64,000 nucleotides of DNA from Paenibacillus vietnamensis (lineage in GTDB: Bacteria > Bacillota > Bacilli > Paenibacillales > Paenibacillaceae): contig NZ_JAHMHW010000001.1 in NCBI RefSeq assembly GCF_020169515.1, forward strand, positions 248,001 through 312,000, read 5' to 3'. Both the position numbers and the translations under genes were made by a program. How positions within the stretch are numbered: the first letter of the stretch is position 1; each line of letters begins with the position of its first letter. The notes beneath the pieces were generated by a model. It made no database searches and had not been told where the DNA came from. It was given only the letters and a program-made list of their open reading frames with translations. Below are positions 16,015 to 24,327 of the stretch, piece after piece.

Positions 16015-16023
16015 TGCTATAAT
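16015..16023 (+). promoter_or_regulatory. Extended -10 promoter element of the two-component operon
   Basis: TGCTATAAT is a perfect extended -10 (TG at 16015-16016, TATAAT at 16018-16023) about 40 bases before the kinase start. The region upstream is A/T-tract-rich without a clear -35. Confidence 0.5.
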
Positions 16024-16061
16024 GCGAAGCAAACAACCTGCATCGGGAGGAAGCATGCAGC

Positions 16062-17891
16062 ATGAGGGCCGGAAAACTGTACCGTACTTATTTTAAAAAC
16101 AACCTGTTTATGAAGATGATACTGCTGTTCGCCGTTATCACAATCGCGACGATCGTCACCTTCTCGTATATTATGTTCGACGTCATGTCCGGGTCGATCG
16201 TGCGCAATGAGCTGGATAACCAGAAAAAAGCGATGGAAGGCGTCAGCGCCTATTTGAATCAAAAATATTTGGCGGTGCAATCCTATGTGCTTGATGTGTA
16301 CCGGGATCCGTCGCTTCAGACGAACATTTCTTATTTTTTCAGCCATCCGTTTGAGGATTACGTGAAAAACCGTCTTGACCAATACGTGGAGACGGGAGGC
16401 ACCGGCTCGCCGAAAGGCCTCGAATATTTCGAGAACAAAATGGACGATGACCCGGACATTGCGAATTTGATCCTGTACAGCACGGACAAGCAGCATTTGT
16501 ACGTCTTCAAGAAACATAACGTTTCCAAGCTGATTGCCTCCAACGCCGCGCAGTCCTACATTCCCGATGCGATGGCGATGACGATGGAAAACGGCAACGT
16601 ATCGGTCCCGAACCTGTGGGTGCGCAAGGCGATTGAGCAGGGCGATCCGAAGCTGTATTCGGTCCGTTCGCCGGTTAACGACAAAACGACGCTGAAAAAT
16701 ATCGGGCTGCTGCTCGTCTATTACCAGTCCGAAGGCATCGAGCGCGCGCTTGCCAGCTACCGCAGCGAGATGAAGGGCTACATCGTCGTGCTCAGCCCGG
16801 ACGGGCAGGTCATCTTCGACTCCTCGAACCGCTATTACGGCAAACCGTATCCGTATATGGATCGCATCGACACGCTGCATGAAACGGCCATGCTGGAGGA
16901 GGAATCCTACGTCACGAATTTGACCCAGACACAGGCGGGCTATACGGTTGTGGGGGTGGCGCCTGTCCGCGAGGTGGCGGCCGCTTATGAAGGACTAAAG
17001 CGGACGATCCTGCTGATCAGCGCGATCTGTATCGTCGTGGCGCTTGTCATTCCGACCGTCTTTGTCATGAATTTCGCCAAGCGGACGAATAAAATTATCC
17101 GGTTCATGAGAAAGGTGGAAACAGGGGATCTCGGAGCGCGCATTCAGGATGAACGGGAGGACGAGCTCGGGCAAATTTCGCGCAGCTTCAACGAAATGCT
17201 GGATGAGCTGACCAAATATATCGACAGCGTGTACAAAGCGGAAATCAAACAAAAACATACCGAGCTTGCGGCGCTGCAGGCGCGCGTCAACCCGCATTTT
17301 CTGTACAATACGCTTGAGGTGATCCGGATGAGGGCGATGTCGCAAGGAGCCAAGGACGTCGGGGAGATGATCTACAGCTTGTCCGTGCTGTTCAAGAGCT
17401 ACGTCCAGCCGAAGACAGTCCATACAATAAAGGACGAGCTGGAAAACAGCAGACTGTATCTCGAGCTGTTCCGCATCCGCTATAAGGATAGATTCGCATA
17501 TGAGATATGCTGCGACGAGGAGCTGAAGGACCGGGAGCTGCCGCGCATGACGCTTCAGCCGCTAATCGAGAATTACATCGTGCACGGCTTGAAGGGCCGC
17601 AGAGACGATCATTTTATTGCAGTTGCCGTCACTAGGGAGGACGGGCATATCCGTATTGTGGTGAAGGATAACGGCAGCGGCATCCCCCCGCATAAGCTTG
17701 AGGAAATCCGCAGAACGCTGCAGCTGCCCGAGGAAGCGGGGGAATCGTTCGGCCTTCGAAGCGTGCACGAGCGGCTGCGGCTGTTGTACGGTAGCGAGTA
17801 CGGCATCGAAGTGGATAGCGAGCAGGGAGCCTGGACGACGGTTACCGTTACATTACCCGATACGAAGGAAGGACAGGGAAGCGATGTATAG
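16062..17891 (+). CDS. YesM-type sensor histidine kinase
   Basis: A 609-residue membrane kinase. There is one membrane segment near residues 18-40, an extracellular sensor of about 260 residues, a second segment near 310-335, and a HAMP linker (IRFMRKVETGDLGARI). The His_kinase domain has its phospho-acceptor at H412 in RVNPHFLYNTLE, and a HATPase domain follows (DNGSGIP, SFGLRSVHERL). It partners with the response regulator at 17884, whose start overlaps its end by eight bases. Such pairs sense extracellular sugars and switch on the adjacent ABC importer, here the alpha-mannoside locus downstream. Confidence 0.92.
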   Translation: MRAGKLYRTYFKNNLFMKMILLFAVITIATIVTFSYIMFDVMSGSIVRNELDNQKKAMEGVSAYLNQKYLAVQSYVLDVYRDPSLQTNISYFFSHPFEDYVKNRLDQYVETGGTGSPKGLEYFENKMDDDPDIANLILYSTDKQHLYVFKKHNVSKLIASNAAQSYIPDAMAMTMENGNVSVPNLWVRKAIEQGDPKLYSVRSPVNDKTTLKNIGLLLVYYQSEGIERALASYRSEMKGYIVVLSPDGQVIFDSSNRYYGKPYPYMDRIDTLHETAMLEEESYVTNLTQTQAGYTVVGVAPVREVAAAYEGLKRTILLISAICIVVALVIPTVFVMNFAKRTNKIIRFMRKVETGDLGARIQDEREDELGQISRSFNEMLDELTKYIDSVYKAEIKQKHTELAALQARVNPHFLYNTLEVIRMRAMSQGAKDVGEMIYSLSVLFKSYVQPKTVHTIKDELENSRLYLELFRIRYKDRFAYEICCDEELKDRELPRMTLQPLIENYIVHGLKGRRDDHFIAVAVTREDGHIRIVVKDNGSGIPPHKLEEIRRTLQLPEEAGESFGLRSVHERLRLLYGSEYGIEVDSEQGAWTTVTVTLPDTKEGQGSDV

Positions 17892-19401
17892 AGTGTTTAT
17901 CGTTGACGATGAGCCGTTTATTATCGACGGGTTGTACGATGTCGTTGATTGGGCTGCATTCGGACTTGAAATTACAGGGTCGGCCGAGAACGGGCTGGAG
18001 GCGCTCGAGGCGCTGCGCGATACGCCGGCCGACATTGTGATTACCGACATTTCCATGCCGGAAATGACCGGTCTGGAGCTGATCCGGGAGCTTCGCGGAA
18101 TAAAGCCCGGCCTGAAGTTTATCGTCCTCAGCGGCTTTAACGAGTTTGACTACATCAAAGAGGGACTTCGGCTCGGCATCGAAAATTATTTGCTGAAGCC
18201 GATCAATTTCGACGAGCTGCAGGAGACGCTGGCGGGCACGGTGGAGAAGCTGAACGCGGAGGATGCCGACCGGCTGTTCCGCGCCCACGACAACCGCATC
18301 CTGCGCGACAACATCCTCTCCCGATGGCTGAGCGGGAGGATCGCGCCAGCCGAGCTTGCGGAGAGGGCGGCGCTGCTGCAGCTTAAGCTGGACAAGCCGT
18401 ACTTGCTTACCGCGGTCGTGAGGACGGGCGGGATGATCGCGGAGGTCAGCCAGGCTGCCGAGCGGCTGTCGGAGCAAATCCCCGGCCTGATTCCGTTCCT
18501 GGACCCGGACGGCGACCTCGTCATCCTGATTTTGCTGGATAAGCCGGAGGAAGGGAAAATCAAGGCGCTCGAGACGTTCTCCGGCCTGCGGGAGCGCGTA
18601 GCGTCCGGCAAAATCAGAATATCGCTCGGCAGCGTGGAGGAGCTGGAATCCGGCGCGCAGAGAAGCTATTCCAACGCCAAGAAGGCCCAGGAATATTTTC
18701 TCGTGCTCGATCCGCCGGACCTGATGGATTACGAGCAGCTCGGGACGGGAAACAAAGCCGAGGAACCGGATATGACGGGCGAATGGCAGGAATTTGCGCG
18801 GCTGATCGCGTCGAGAAACAAGGAAGCGCTGCTTGACAGGGTCGAAGAAACGTTCAGGCGCGCCCAAAGGCTCGAAGGCGTCACGCCCGCGATGATTCAG
18901 AGCATGGCCGTCGAGCTGATGATCCGCTTCAAGATGGAGCTGAAGGAAATCAAGCAGGCCGATCAGCCCGAGCTGTACCGGGAAGGCTTCGAAAGAGTGC
19001 TGAAGGCGGACACGATGGAGGAGCTGGCGGCGCTGGTCAAGGAGGCGGCCGAGGTGACGGTCGACGCGCTGCTCCGCGACGTGAAGAGCCCGGTCATCGC
19101 CCAGGTGCTTTCCTTCGTGCACGAGCATTATAACGAGGCGCTTTCGCTCAAGGCGCTGAGCCAGCAGTACAACATTCATCCCGTTTACCTGGGGCATTTG
19201 TTCAGTAAGGAAACGAATGAATCCTTTACGGAGTATATCAACAAATACAGGATCGACAAGGCCAAGGAAATGCTGAAGGAAACGAGCCTGAAGGTGCATG
19301 AAATCGCGGCCAAGGTCGGCTATTACGAATCCGGTTATTTCTACAAGCAATTCAAAAAGTACGTGGGCATTTCGCCTACAGATTATAAGGGACTGCACTA
19401 A
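17884..19401 (+). CDS. YesN-type response regulator, AraC DNA-binding domain
   Basis: A 505-residue regulator. The receiver domain is at residues 1-120 with acceptor D55 (VITDISMPEMTG) and the acidic pair DDE at 8-10. A long linker follows, and an AraC-type double helix-turn-helix occupies about residues 400-505 (LSLKALSQQYNIHPVYLGHL, KVGYYESGYFYKQFKKYVG). The start MYRVFIVDDE at 17884 was chosen because it begins exactly at the receiver domain and overlaps the kinase stop. It probably activates the solute-binding protein gene at 19,524 and the genes after it. Confidence 0.93.
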   Translation: MYRVFIVDDEPFIIDGLYDVVDWAAFGLEITGSAENGLEALEALRDTPADIVITDISMPEMTGLELIRELRGIKPGLKFIVLSGFNEFDYIKEGLRLGIENYLLKPINFDELQETLAGTVEKLNAEDADRLFRAHDNRILRDNILSRWLSGRIAPAELAERAALLQLKLDKPYLLTAVVRTGGMIAEVSQAAERLSEQIPGLIPFLDPDGDLVILILLDKPEEGKIKALETFSGLRERVASGKIRISLGSVEELESGAQRSYSNAKKAQEYFLVLDPPDLMDYEQLGTGNKAEEPDMTGEWQEFARLIASRNKEALLDRVEETFRRAQRLEGVTPAMIQSMAVELMIRFKMELKEIKQADQPELYREGFERVLKADTMEELAALVKEAAEVTVDALLRDVKSPVIAQVLSFVHEHYNEALSLKALSQQYNIHPVYLGHLFSKETNESFTEYINKYRIDKAKEMLKETSLKVHEIAAKVGYYESGYFYKQFKKYVGISPTDYKGLH

Positions 19402-19426
19402 TTCAATATTAGGCGGTCTTTTTTTT
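19390..19426 (+). terminator. Weak terminator after the response regulator
   Basis: GGACTGC (19390-19396) pairs with GCGGTCT (19413-19419) using G-T pairs, followed by a run of eight T. It overlaps the stop codon. Confidence 0.45.
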
Positions 19427-19523
19427 CTTTAATTTGTACATCATAACTTTAGTTTATGGCCTATTTGAAAATCGTTACATCCTGTATTTTTAGTTATGAC
19501 AACACGTAAGGGGAGGACGAAAA

Positions 19524-20993
19524 ATGAACACTACGAAAAAAAGATGGCTGCCCTTGCTGGCCGCGATCATGCTGGTATCGCTAGTCCTGAGTGCATGCGG
19601 AAGCAAAGAAAGCGGCTCGGGAGCTGAAGGGACGGCCGAAAAACCGGTCGAGCTGATCTGGTACACGATCGGCACGCCTCAGAAGGACGTTAACGCAGTC
19701 ATGGAGGAAGTAAGCAAATATACGGCTGAGAAAATCGGCGTCACCGTTAAAATGACAATGGTCGATTGGGGCGATTACGCGCAAAAGCTGCAGGTCGCTA
19801 CGGCGTCCGGCGAGCCGATCGATATGATGTTCACATCTTCGTGGGCTTTCGATTATGTTCAAAACGCAAGAAAAGGCGCATTTATGGAGATCGACGAGCT
19901 GCTGCCGAAATACGGACAAGGCATAGTCGACGCGCTTGATCCCGCTTTCCTGGAAGGCTCCAAGGTAGACGGCCACAATTACGGCATTCCGGCCAACAAA
20001 GAGCTTCCTGCTCAAGAGGTATGGCGCTTCAACAAGCAGCTGCTTGACAAATATAAACTGGGCACGGAAGGCATCTATTCGCTCGACAGCCTCGAGCCGC
20101 TGCTCAAAACGATCAAAGAAAACGAGCCGGACGTTTATCCGCTGGCCGTTGACAAAAACCAGGCTCCATATGTGCCTTACGATTATGTGATCGAAAAGCT
20201 GCCGATGGCGGTATCGCTTAAGGACAGCGGGCTGAAGGTCGTCAACGTGCTTGAAACGCCTGAAATGAAAGCGGCGCTTAACACGATGCACAAGTACTAC
20301 AAAGCAGGCTACATTCCTACGGAAGCGGCAAGCCTGGATTCGCTGACGGACGTTCAGGCAACCGGCAAATGGTTCATGGACCGCGCAACAAGCCAGCCTT
20401 TCGCCGACAACCTGTGGTCCGCAAGCTACGGTTATCCTGTCGTATCGACGCCGGCAAGCGAGGCGCTCATCTACAACTGGTCGGTTATGGGTTCGATGCA
20501 GGCGATTTCCGCCAATTCGAAATATCCGGAAAAAGCGATGGAATTTTTGAACCTGCTGAACACCGATCCGGTGCTTCGCAACATGGTCGACTCCGGTATC
20601 GAGGGCACTCACTATGAGATGGTCGGCGACAATGTGATGAAAAACCTCGATAATTCCAAAAACTACGATATGCCGACGTTCTCTCTTGGTAATCTGTTCA
20701 TTACGCATTTGAACGAAACCGATCCCGCCGACAAATGGGAAGGCTTCAAAACCTTCAACGACGCAGGCGTCGAAGCGCCTCTGCTGGGCTTCAACTTTGA
20801 CACCTCGAAGGTGACGACCGAAATCGCGGCGGTTCAGAACGTGAAGGAAGAATTTTGGGCGGCGCTCATGACGGGAACCGTCGACCCTGAGGAATATTTG
20901 ACCCGCGCGAACGACAAATTCAAAGCGGCCGGCCTGGACAAAATCATCGAGGAAGCGCAGCGCCAAATCGATGAGTGGAAAGCATCGAAGTAA
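19524..20993 (+). CDS. Extracellular sugar-binding lipoprotein of an ABC importer
   Basis: A 489-residue family 1 solute-binding protein. The signal peptide ends with the lipobox LSAC (Cys 25). The mature part starts with VELIWYTIGTPQKDVNAVM and ends with the DUF3502-like region seen in LplA-type binding proteins. It captures an oligosaccharide outside the cell and hands it to the two permeases at 21,064 and 22,021. AAGGGGAGG lies just before ATG 19524. The downstream GH125 and GH38 enzymes suggest a mannose-rich ligand such as trimmed N-glycan or yeast mannan fragments. Confidence 0.92.
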   Translation: MNTTKKRWLPLLAAIMLVSLVLSACGSKESGSGAEGTAEKPVELIWYTIGTPQKDVNAVMEEVSKYTAEKIGVTVKMTMVDWGDYAQKLQVATASGEPIDMMFTSSWAFDYVQNARKGAFMEIDELLPKYGQGIVDALDPAFLEGSKVDGHNYGIPANKELPAQEVWRFNKQLLDKYKLGTEGIYSLDSLEPLLKTIKENEPDVYPLAVDKNQAPYVPYDYVIEKLPMAVSLKDSGLKVVNVLETPEMKAALNTMHKYYKAGYIPTEAASLDSLTDVQATGKWFMDRATSQPFADNLWSASYGYPVVSTPASEALIYNWSVMGSMQAISANSKYPEKAMEFLNLLNTDPVLRNMVDSGIEGTHYEMVGDNVMKNLDNSKNYDMPTFSLGNLFITHLNETDPADKWEGFKTFNDAGVEAPLLGFNFDTSKVTTEIAAVQNVKEEFWAALMTGTVDPEEYLTRANDKFKAAGLDKIIEEAQRQIDEWKASK

Positions 20994-21005
20994 GAAACTG
21001 GGACA

Positions 21006-21036
21006 GGGGGCGGATGGTGACATTCGCCCTCTTTTT
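21006..21036 (+). terminator. Intercistronic hairpin after the solute-binding protein gene
   Basis: AGGGGGCG (21006-21013) pairs with CGCCCTCT (21025-21032) with one G-T pair, followed by TTTT. Partial termination or 3' end protection here would give more binding protein than permease, a common arrangement in sugar ABC operons. Confidence 0.65.
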
Positions 21037-21063
21037 AAATAAGGGGAAATAAGGGGTGATCGC

Positions 21064-22002
21064 GTGAAAGCCGTAGGGCGGTTTATGAAGGATATCGGCA
21101 GAAACAAAATGATGCTGCTGATGGTATTGCCGGCAACGCTGTGGTTTATTTTCTTCTCGTACCTGCCGATGGCGGGGATGGTTATCGCATTTAAGGAATA
21201 CCGGTACAGCCGCGACGGATTTCTTGCCAGCATACTGGAGAGCAAGTGGGTCGGGCTGCAAAACTTCAAGTTTCTGTTCAGCACGAACGACGCCTATATT
21301 ATTACGAGGAATACGGTGCTGTATAACGCTGTGTTTATCGTCCTTGGCTTGGCGCTTGCCGTGCTGATGGCGATCGTGCTGTCTGAGATCGTCAATAAGA
21401 GACTTGCGAAACTGTATCAGACGGGCATGTTTTTGCCTTACTTTCTGTCCTGGGTTATCGTCGGTTATTTTGCGTTCAGCTTTCTGAGCGTTGACCGCGG
21501 CATGGTGAACCAGATTTTCGCTTGGCTTGGCTTTGATCCGGTCAGCTGGTACACGAATCCGGCGTATTGGCCGGTCATTATCGTCGTCGTTTTCTTGTGG
21601 AAGTCGGTCGGCTACAACAGCGTCGTCTATTTGGCGGCGATCATGGGCATCGACAAATCGCTGTATGAAGCGGCGATGATCGACGGTGCGAACAAGTGGC
21701 AGCAAATCCGCAACATTACGATTCCGATGCTTACTCCGCTTATGACGATTTTGACGCTGCTTGCGATCGGAAAAATCTTTTACGCGGATTTCGGCCTGTT
21801 CTATCAGGTGCCGAGAGATTCGGGCTCGCTGTACCCGGTTACGAACGTCATCGATACGTATGTGTACAGAGGACTCAAAACGACCGGCGAAATCGGGATG
21901 AGCACGGCCGCAGGCCTTTATCAGTCGTTCATCGGATTTATTCTCGTTATTACTTCTAATGCTGTCGTCAGAAGATTCAATAAAGATAACGCTTTGTTCT
22001 AA
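21064..22002 (+). CDS. Sugar ABC transporter permease (LplB-type)
   Basis: A 312-residue inner-membrane permease with six predicted segments (VLPATLWFIFFSYLPMAGMV first). The ATPase-contact EAA loop is YEAAMIDGANKWQQIRNITIP. GTG 21064 is taken as start because AAGGGGTGAT lies just upstream. With the permease at 22,021 it forms the channel of the importer. No ATPase gene is present; in Bacillales such importers share an MsmX-type ATPase encoded elsewhere. Confidence 0.92.
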   Translation: MKAVGRFMKDIGRNKMMLLMVLPATLWFIFFSYLPMAGMVIAFKEYRYSRDGFLASILESKWVGLQNFKFLFSTNDAYIITRNTVLYNAVFIVLGLALAVLMAIVLSEIVNKRLAKLYQTGMFLPYFLSWVIVGYFAFSFLSVDRGMVNQIFAWLGFDPVSWYTNPAYWPVIIVVVFLWKSVGYNSVVYLAAIMGIDKSLYEAAMIDGANKWQQIRNITIPMLTPLMTILTLLAIGKIFYADFGLFYQVPRDSGSLYPVTNVIDTYVYRGLKTTGEIGMSTAAGLYQSFIGFILVITSNAVVRRFNKDNALF

Positions 22003-22020
22003 GCTTTCAGGAAGGGAGAA

Positions 22021-22944
22021 ATGGCTGTGTCCGCTCTAACCAAACGAAGTCGCGACTTCCAGCAGTTAACTCCGGCATGGAACGTCTTATTTAATTTATT
22101 TGCAGGCATCTTCGCTTTTTTATGCGTGTTTCCGTTTCTGTTCGTGGCGGTCATCTCGTTTACGGACGAGAAATCGCTGGCCAGAAACGGCTACAGGCTC
22201 ATCCCGGAGCAGTGGAGCTTTGACGCTTACCGCTATATTTTCAAAGCCGGCGACCAGCTGCTGCGCTCCTACGGGGTGACGATTCTGATCACTGTAATCG
22301 GGACGGCGATCGGTGTCGTTTCCATCGCCTTGTTCGCATACGCCATCTCGCGCAAAAGCTTTAAATACCGCAATTTCTTTGCTTTTTTCGCCTTTTTTAC
22401 AATGCTGTTCAACGGAGGGCTCGTGCCGACTTATATCGTCGTTACGCAGCTGCTCGGCATGAAGGATACGCTGTGGGCGCTTATTTTGCCGCTTGCGGTC
22501 AATGCCTTTTACATTATGATCATGAGAACTTTCTTCTCGACGATGGTGCCGGACGCGATTATTGAATCGGGCAAAATAGACGGGGCGGGCGAATTCGGCA
22601 TTTTCTTCAAGCTGGTGCTGCCGCTGTCGCTGCCCGGCCTGGCCACGATTTCCTTATTCAGCGTGCTCGGCTATTGGAACGACTGGTTTAACGCGCTGCT
22701 TTACATCGACGATCCGAACCTTGTGCCGCTCCAGTCGATGCTGATGCGGATCGAGAACAGCATGCAGTTTATTTTGCAGAACGCCCAGAACGCTTCGATC
22801 AGCACGGGACTGCTGCAATCGATGCCGCAGGATACGTCGCGGATGGCGATGGTCGTGCTCGCTACGCTGCCGATTATTTTCGCTTATCCGTTTTTCCAGC
22901 GGTACTTCGTGCAGGGGCTGACGATCGGAGCCGTGAAGGAATAA
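22021..22944 (+). CDS. Sugar ABC transporter permease (YtcP/LplC-type)
   Basis: A 307-residue carbohydrate permease, second channel subunit of the importer. It has six membrane segments (FAGIFAFLCVFPFLFVAVISF first) and an EAA loop reading ESGKIDGAGEFGIFFKLVLP. A ribosome site AGGAAGGGAGAA precedes ATG 22021. The C-terminal PFFQRYFVQGLTIGAVKE ending is characteristic of this subfamily. Confidence 0.93.
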   Translation: MAVSALTKRSRDFQQLTPAWNVLFNLFAGIFAFLCVFPFLFVAVISFTDEKSLARNGYRLIPEQWSFDAYRYIFKAGDQLLRSYGVTILITVIGTAIGVVSIALFAYAISRKSFKYRNFFAFFAFFTMLFNGGLVPTYIVVTQLLGMKDTLWALILPLAVNAFYIMIMRTFFSTMVPDAIIESGKIDGAGEFGIFFKLVLPLSLPGLATISLFSVLGYWNDWFNALLYIDDPNLVPLQSMLMRIENSMQFILQNAQNASISTGLLQSMPQDTSRMAMVVLATLPIIFAYPFFQRYFVQGLTIGAVKE

Positions 22945-23007
22945 CGGCATTGCGCCTAACCTTGACTATAAACAAGACTTTTATATAAACGGAGGATCAA
23001 TATCGCC

Positions 23008-24327
23008 ATGGAACAATTTAGACTGCCGAAAATTCCGATGTCGAAGCTGGAGCTGCCGCGCGCGGTTCAAGAGGTGCTGGCCGAAGCCGAGGAGAAGCTG
23101 GCTCACCGGCCGAAGCTGCTGCAGCTGTTCAAAAACTGCTTTCCGAATACGCTCGAAACGACGACCAAGCTGATGGAGGACGGGACGACCTTTGTCATTA
23201 CGGGCGACATTCCTGCAATGTGGCTGCGCGACTCGGTGGAGCAGGTTATCCATTATGTGCCGTTTGCCAAAGAAGACAAGGACCTGCAGCGCATCATCGG
23301 CGGGCTGATCAAACGGCATATGGCGATGATCCAAATCGATCCTTACGCGAACGCCTTCAACGAAACGGATAACGATTGGCATTGGAATACGGCCGACGAG
23401 ACCGAGATGTCGCCATGGGTATGGGAGCGCAAATTCGAGCTGGACTCCATCTGCTTCTCGATGCGGCTTGCTTATGCGTACTGGAAGGAGACCGAGCTGA
23501 CCGACATTTTCGACTCGGGCTTTAAAGCCGCGATGCGCAAGGCCGTGGAGCTGTGGAAAACCGAGCAGCGCCACGCCGAGCGTTCGCCGTACCGTTTCGT
23601 CCGCGACAACGGCATTCCGACCGATTCGCTGCGCGGAGACGGCCTTGGCATGCCGGTCAACTATACGGGCATGATCTGGTCGGGCTTCCGCCCGAGCGAC
23701 GACGCCTGCGATTTCCATTACAATATCCCGGACAACATGTTCGCCGTCGTCACGCTGCGCCAGATGGGCGAAATCGCCGAGTGGGTATTCCGCGATACGG
23801 ACTTCGTGAAGGAGCTTAAGAAGCTTGAACAGGACGTCGATCACGGCATCCAATTGTACGGTATTTACCGCCATCCGGAATTTGGCCCTATTTACGCCTA
23901 TGAGACGGACGGCTTCGGCAACTATTGCCTGATGGACGATGCTGGAACGCCGGGACTGCTTTCGATTACTTATTTGGGCTACACGACGCCTGACGACCCG
24001 ATTTATCAGAACACGAGAAGATTTGCGCTCAGCAAGCAAAATCCGTTTTATTACGAAGGCAAAGCGGCCAAAGGCATCGGAAGCCCGCATACGCCTCCGG
24101 GGTACATTTGGCATATGGCTTTGTCCATGCAGGGACTGACGGCCGATCATAAGGAAGAGCAGCTGGAGGTGATCCGCGTGCTGGAGGCGACCGACGCCGA
24201 CACCGGATTCATGCACGAAGGCTTCCATTCTGACGATCCTTCGATCTTTACGCGCAAATGGTTCGCCTGGTCGAACAGCCTGTTCTCGCAGCTTGTTTAC
24301 CGCGCGATGAAGGATGGCATCCTATGA
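23008..24327 (+). CDS. GH125 exo-alpha-1,6-mannosidase
   Basis: A 439-residue protein matching glycoside hydrolase family 125 (TGDIPAMWLRDSVEQVIHY, GLIKRHMAMIQIDPYANAFN, then DELDSICF-like and TGMIWSGFRPSDDAC stretches). The family is metal-independent and inverting, and removes alpha-1,6-linked mannose from N-glycans and mannan. There is no signal peptide, so the substrate must first be imported by the adjacent ABC transporter. It precedes two further hydrolases, and its stop overlaps the next start (ATGA). The usual length and all core motifs are present. Confidence 0.93.
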   Translation: MEQFRLPKIPMSKLELPRAVQEVLAEAEEKLAHRPKLLQLFKNCFPNTLETTTKLMEDGTTFVITGDIPAMWLRDSVEQVIHYVPFAKEDKDLQRIIGGLIKRHMAMIQIDPYANAFNETDNDWHWNTADETEMSPWVWERKFELDSICFSMRLAYAYWKETELTDIFDSGFKAAMRKAVELWKTEQRHAERSPYRFVRDNGIPTDSLRGDGLGMPVNYTGMIWSGFRPSDDACDFHYNIPDNMFAVVTLRQMGEIAEWVFRDTDFVKELKKLEQDVDHGIQLYGIYRHPEFGPIYAYETDGFGNYCLMDDAGTPGLLSITYLGYTTPDDPIYQNTRRFALSKQNPFYYEGKAAKGIGSPHTPPGYIWHMALSMQGLTADHKEEQLEVIRVLEATDADTGFMHEGFHSDDPSIFTRKWFAWSNSLFSQLVYRAMKDGIL

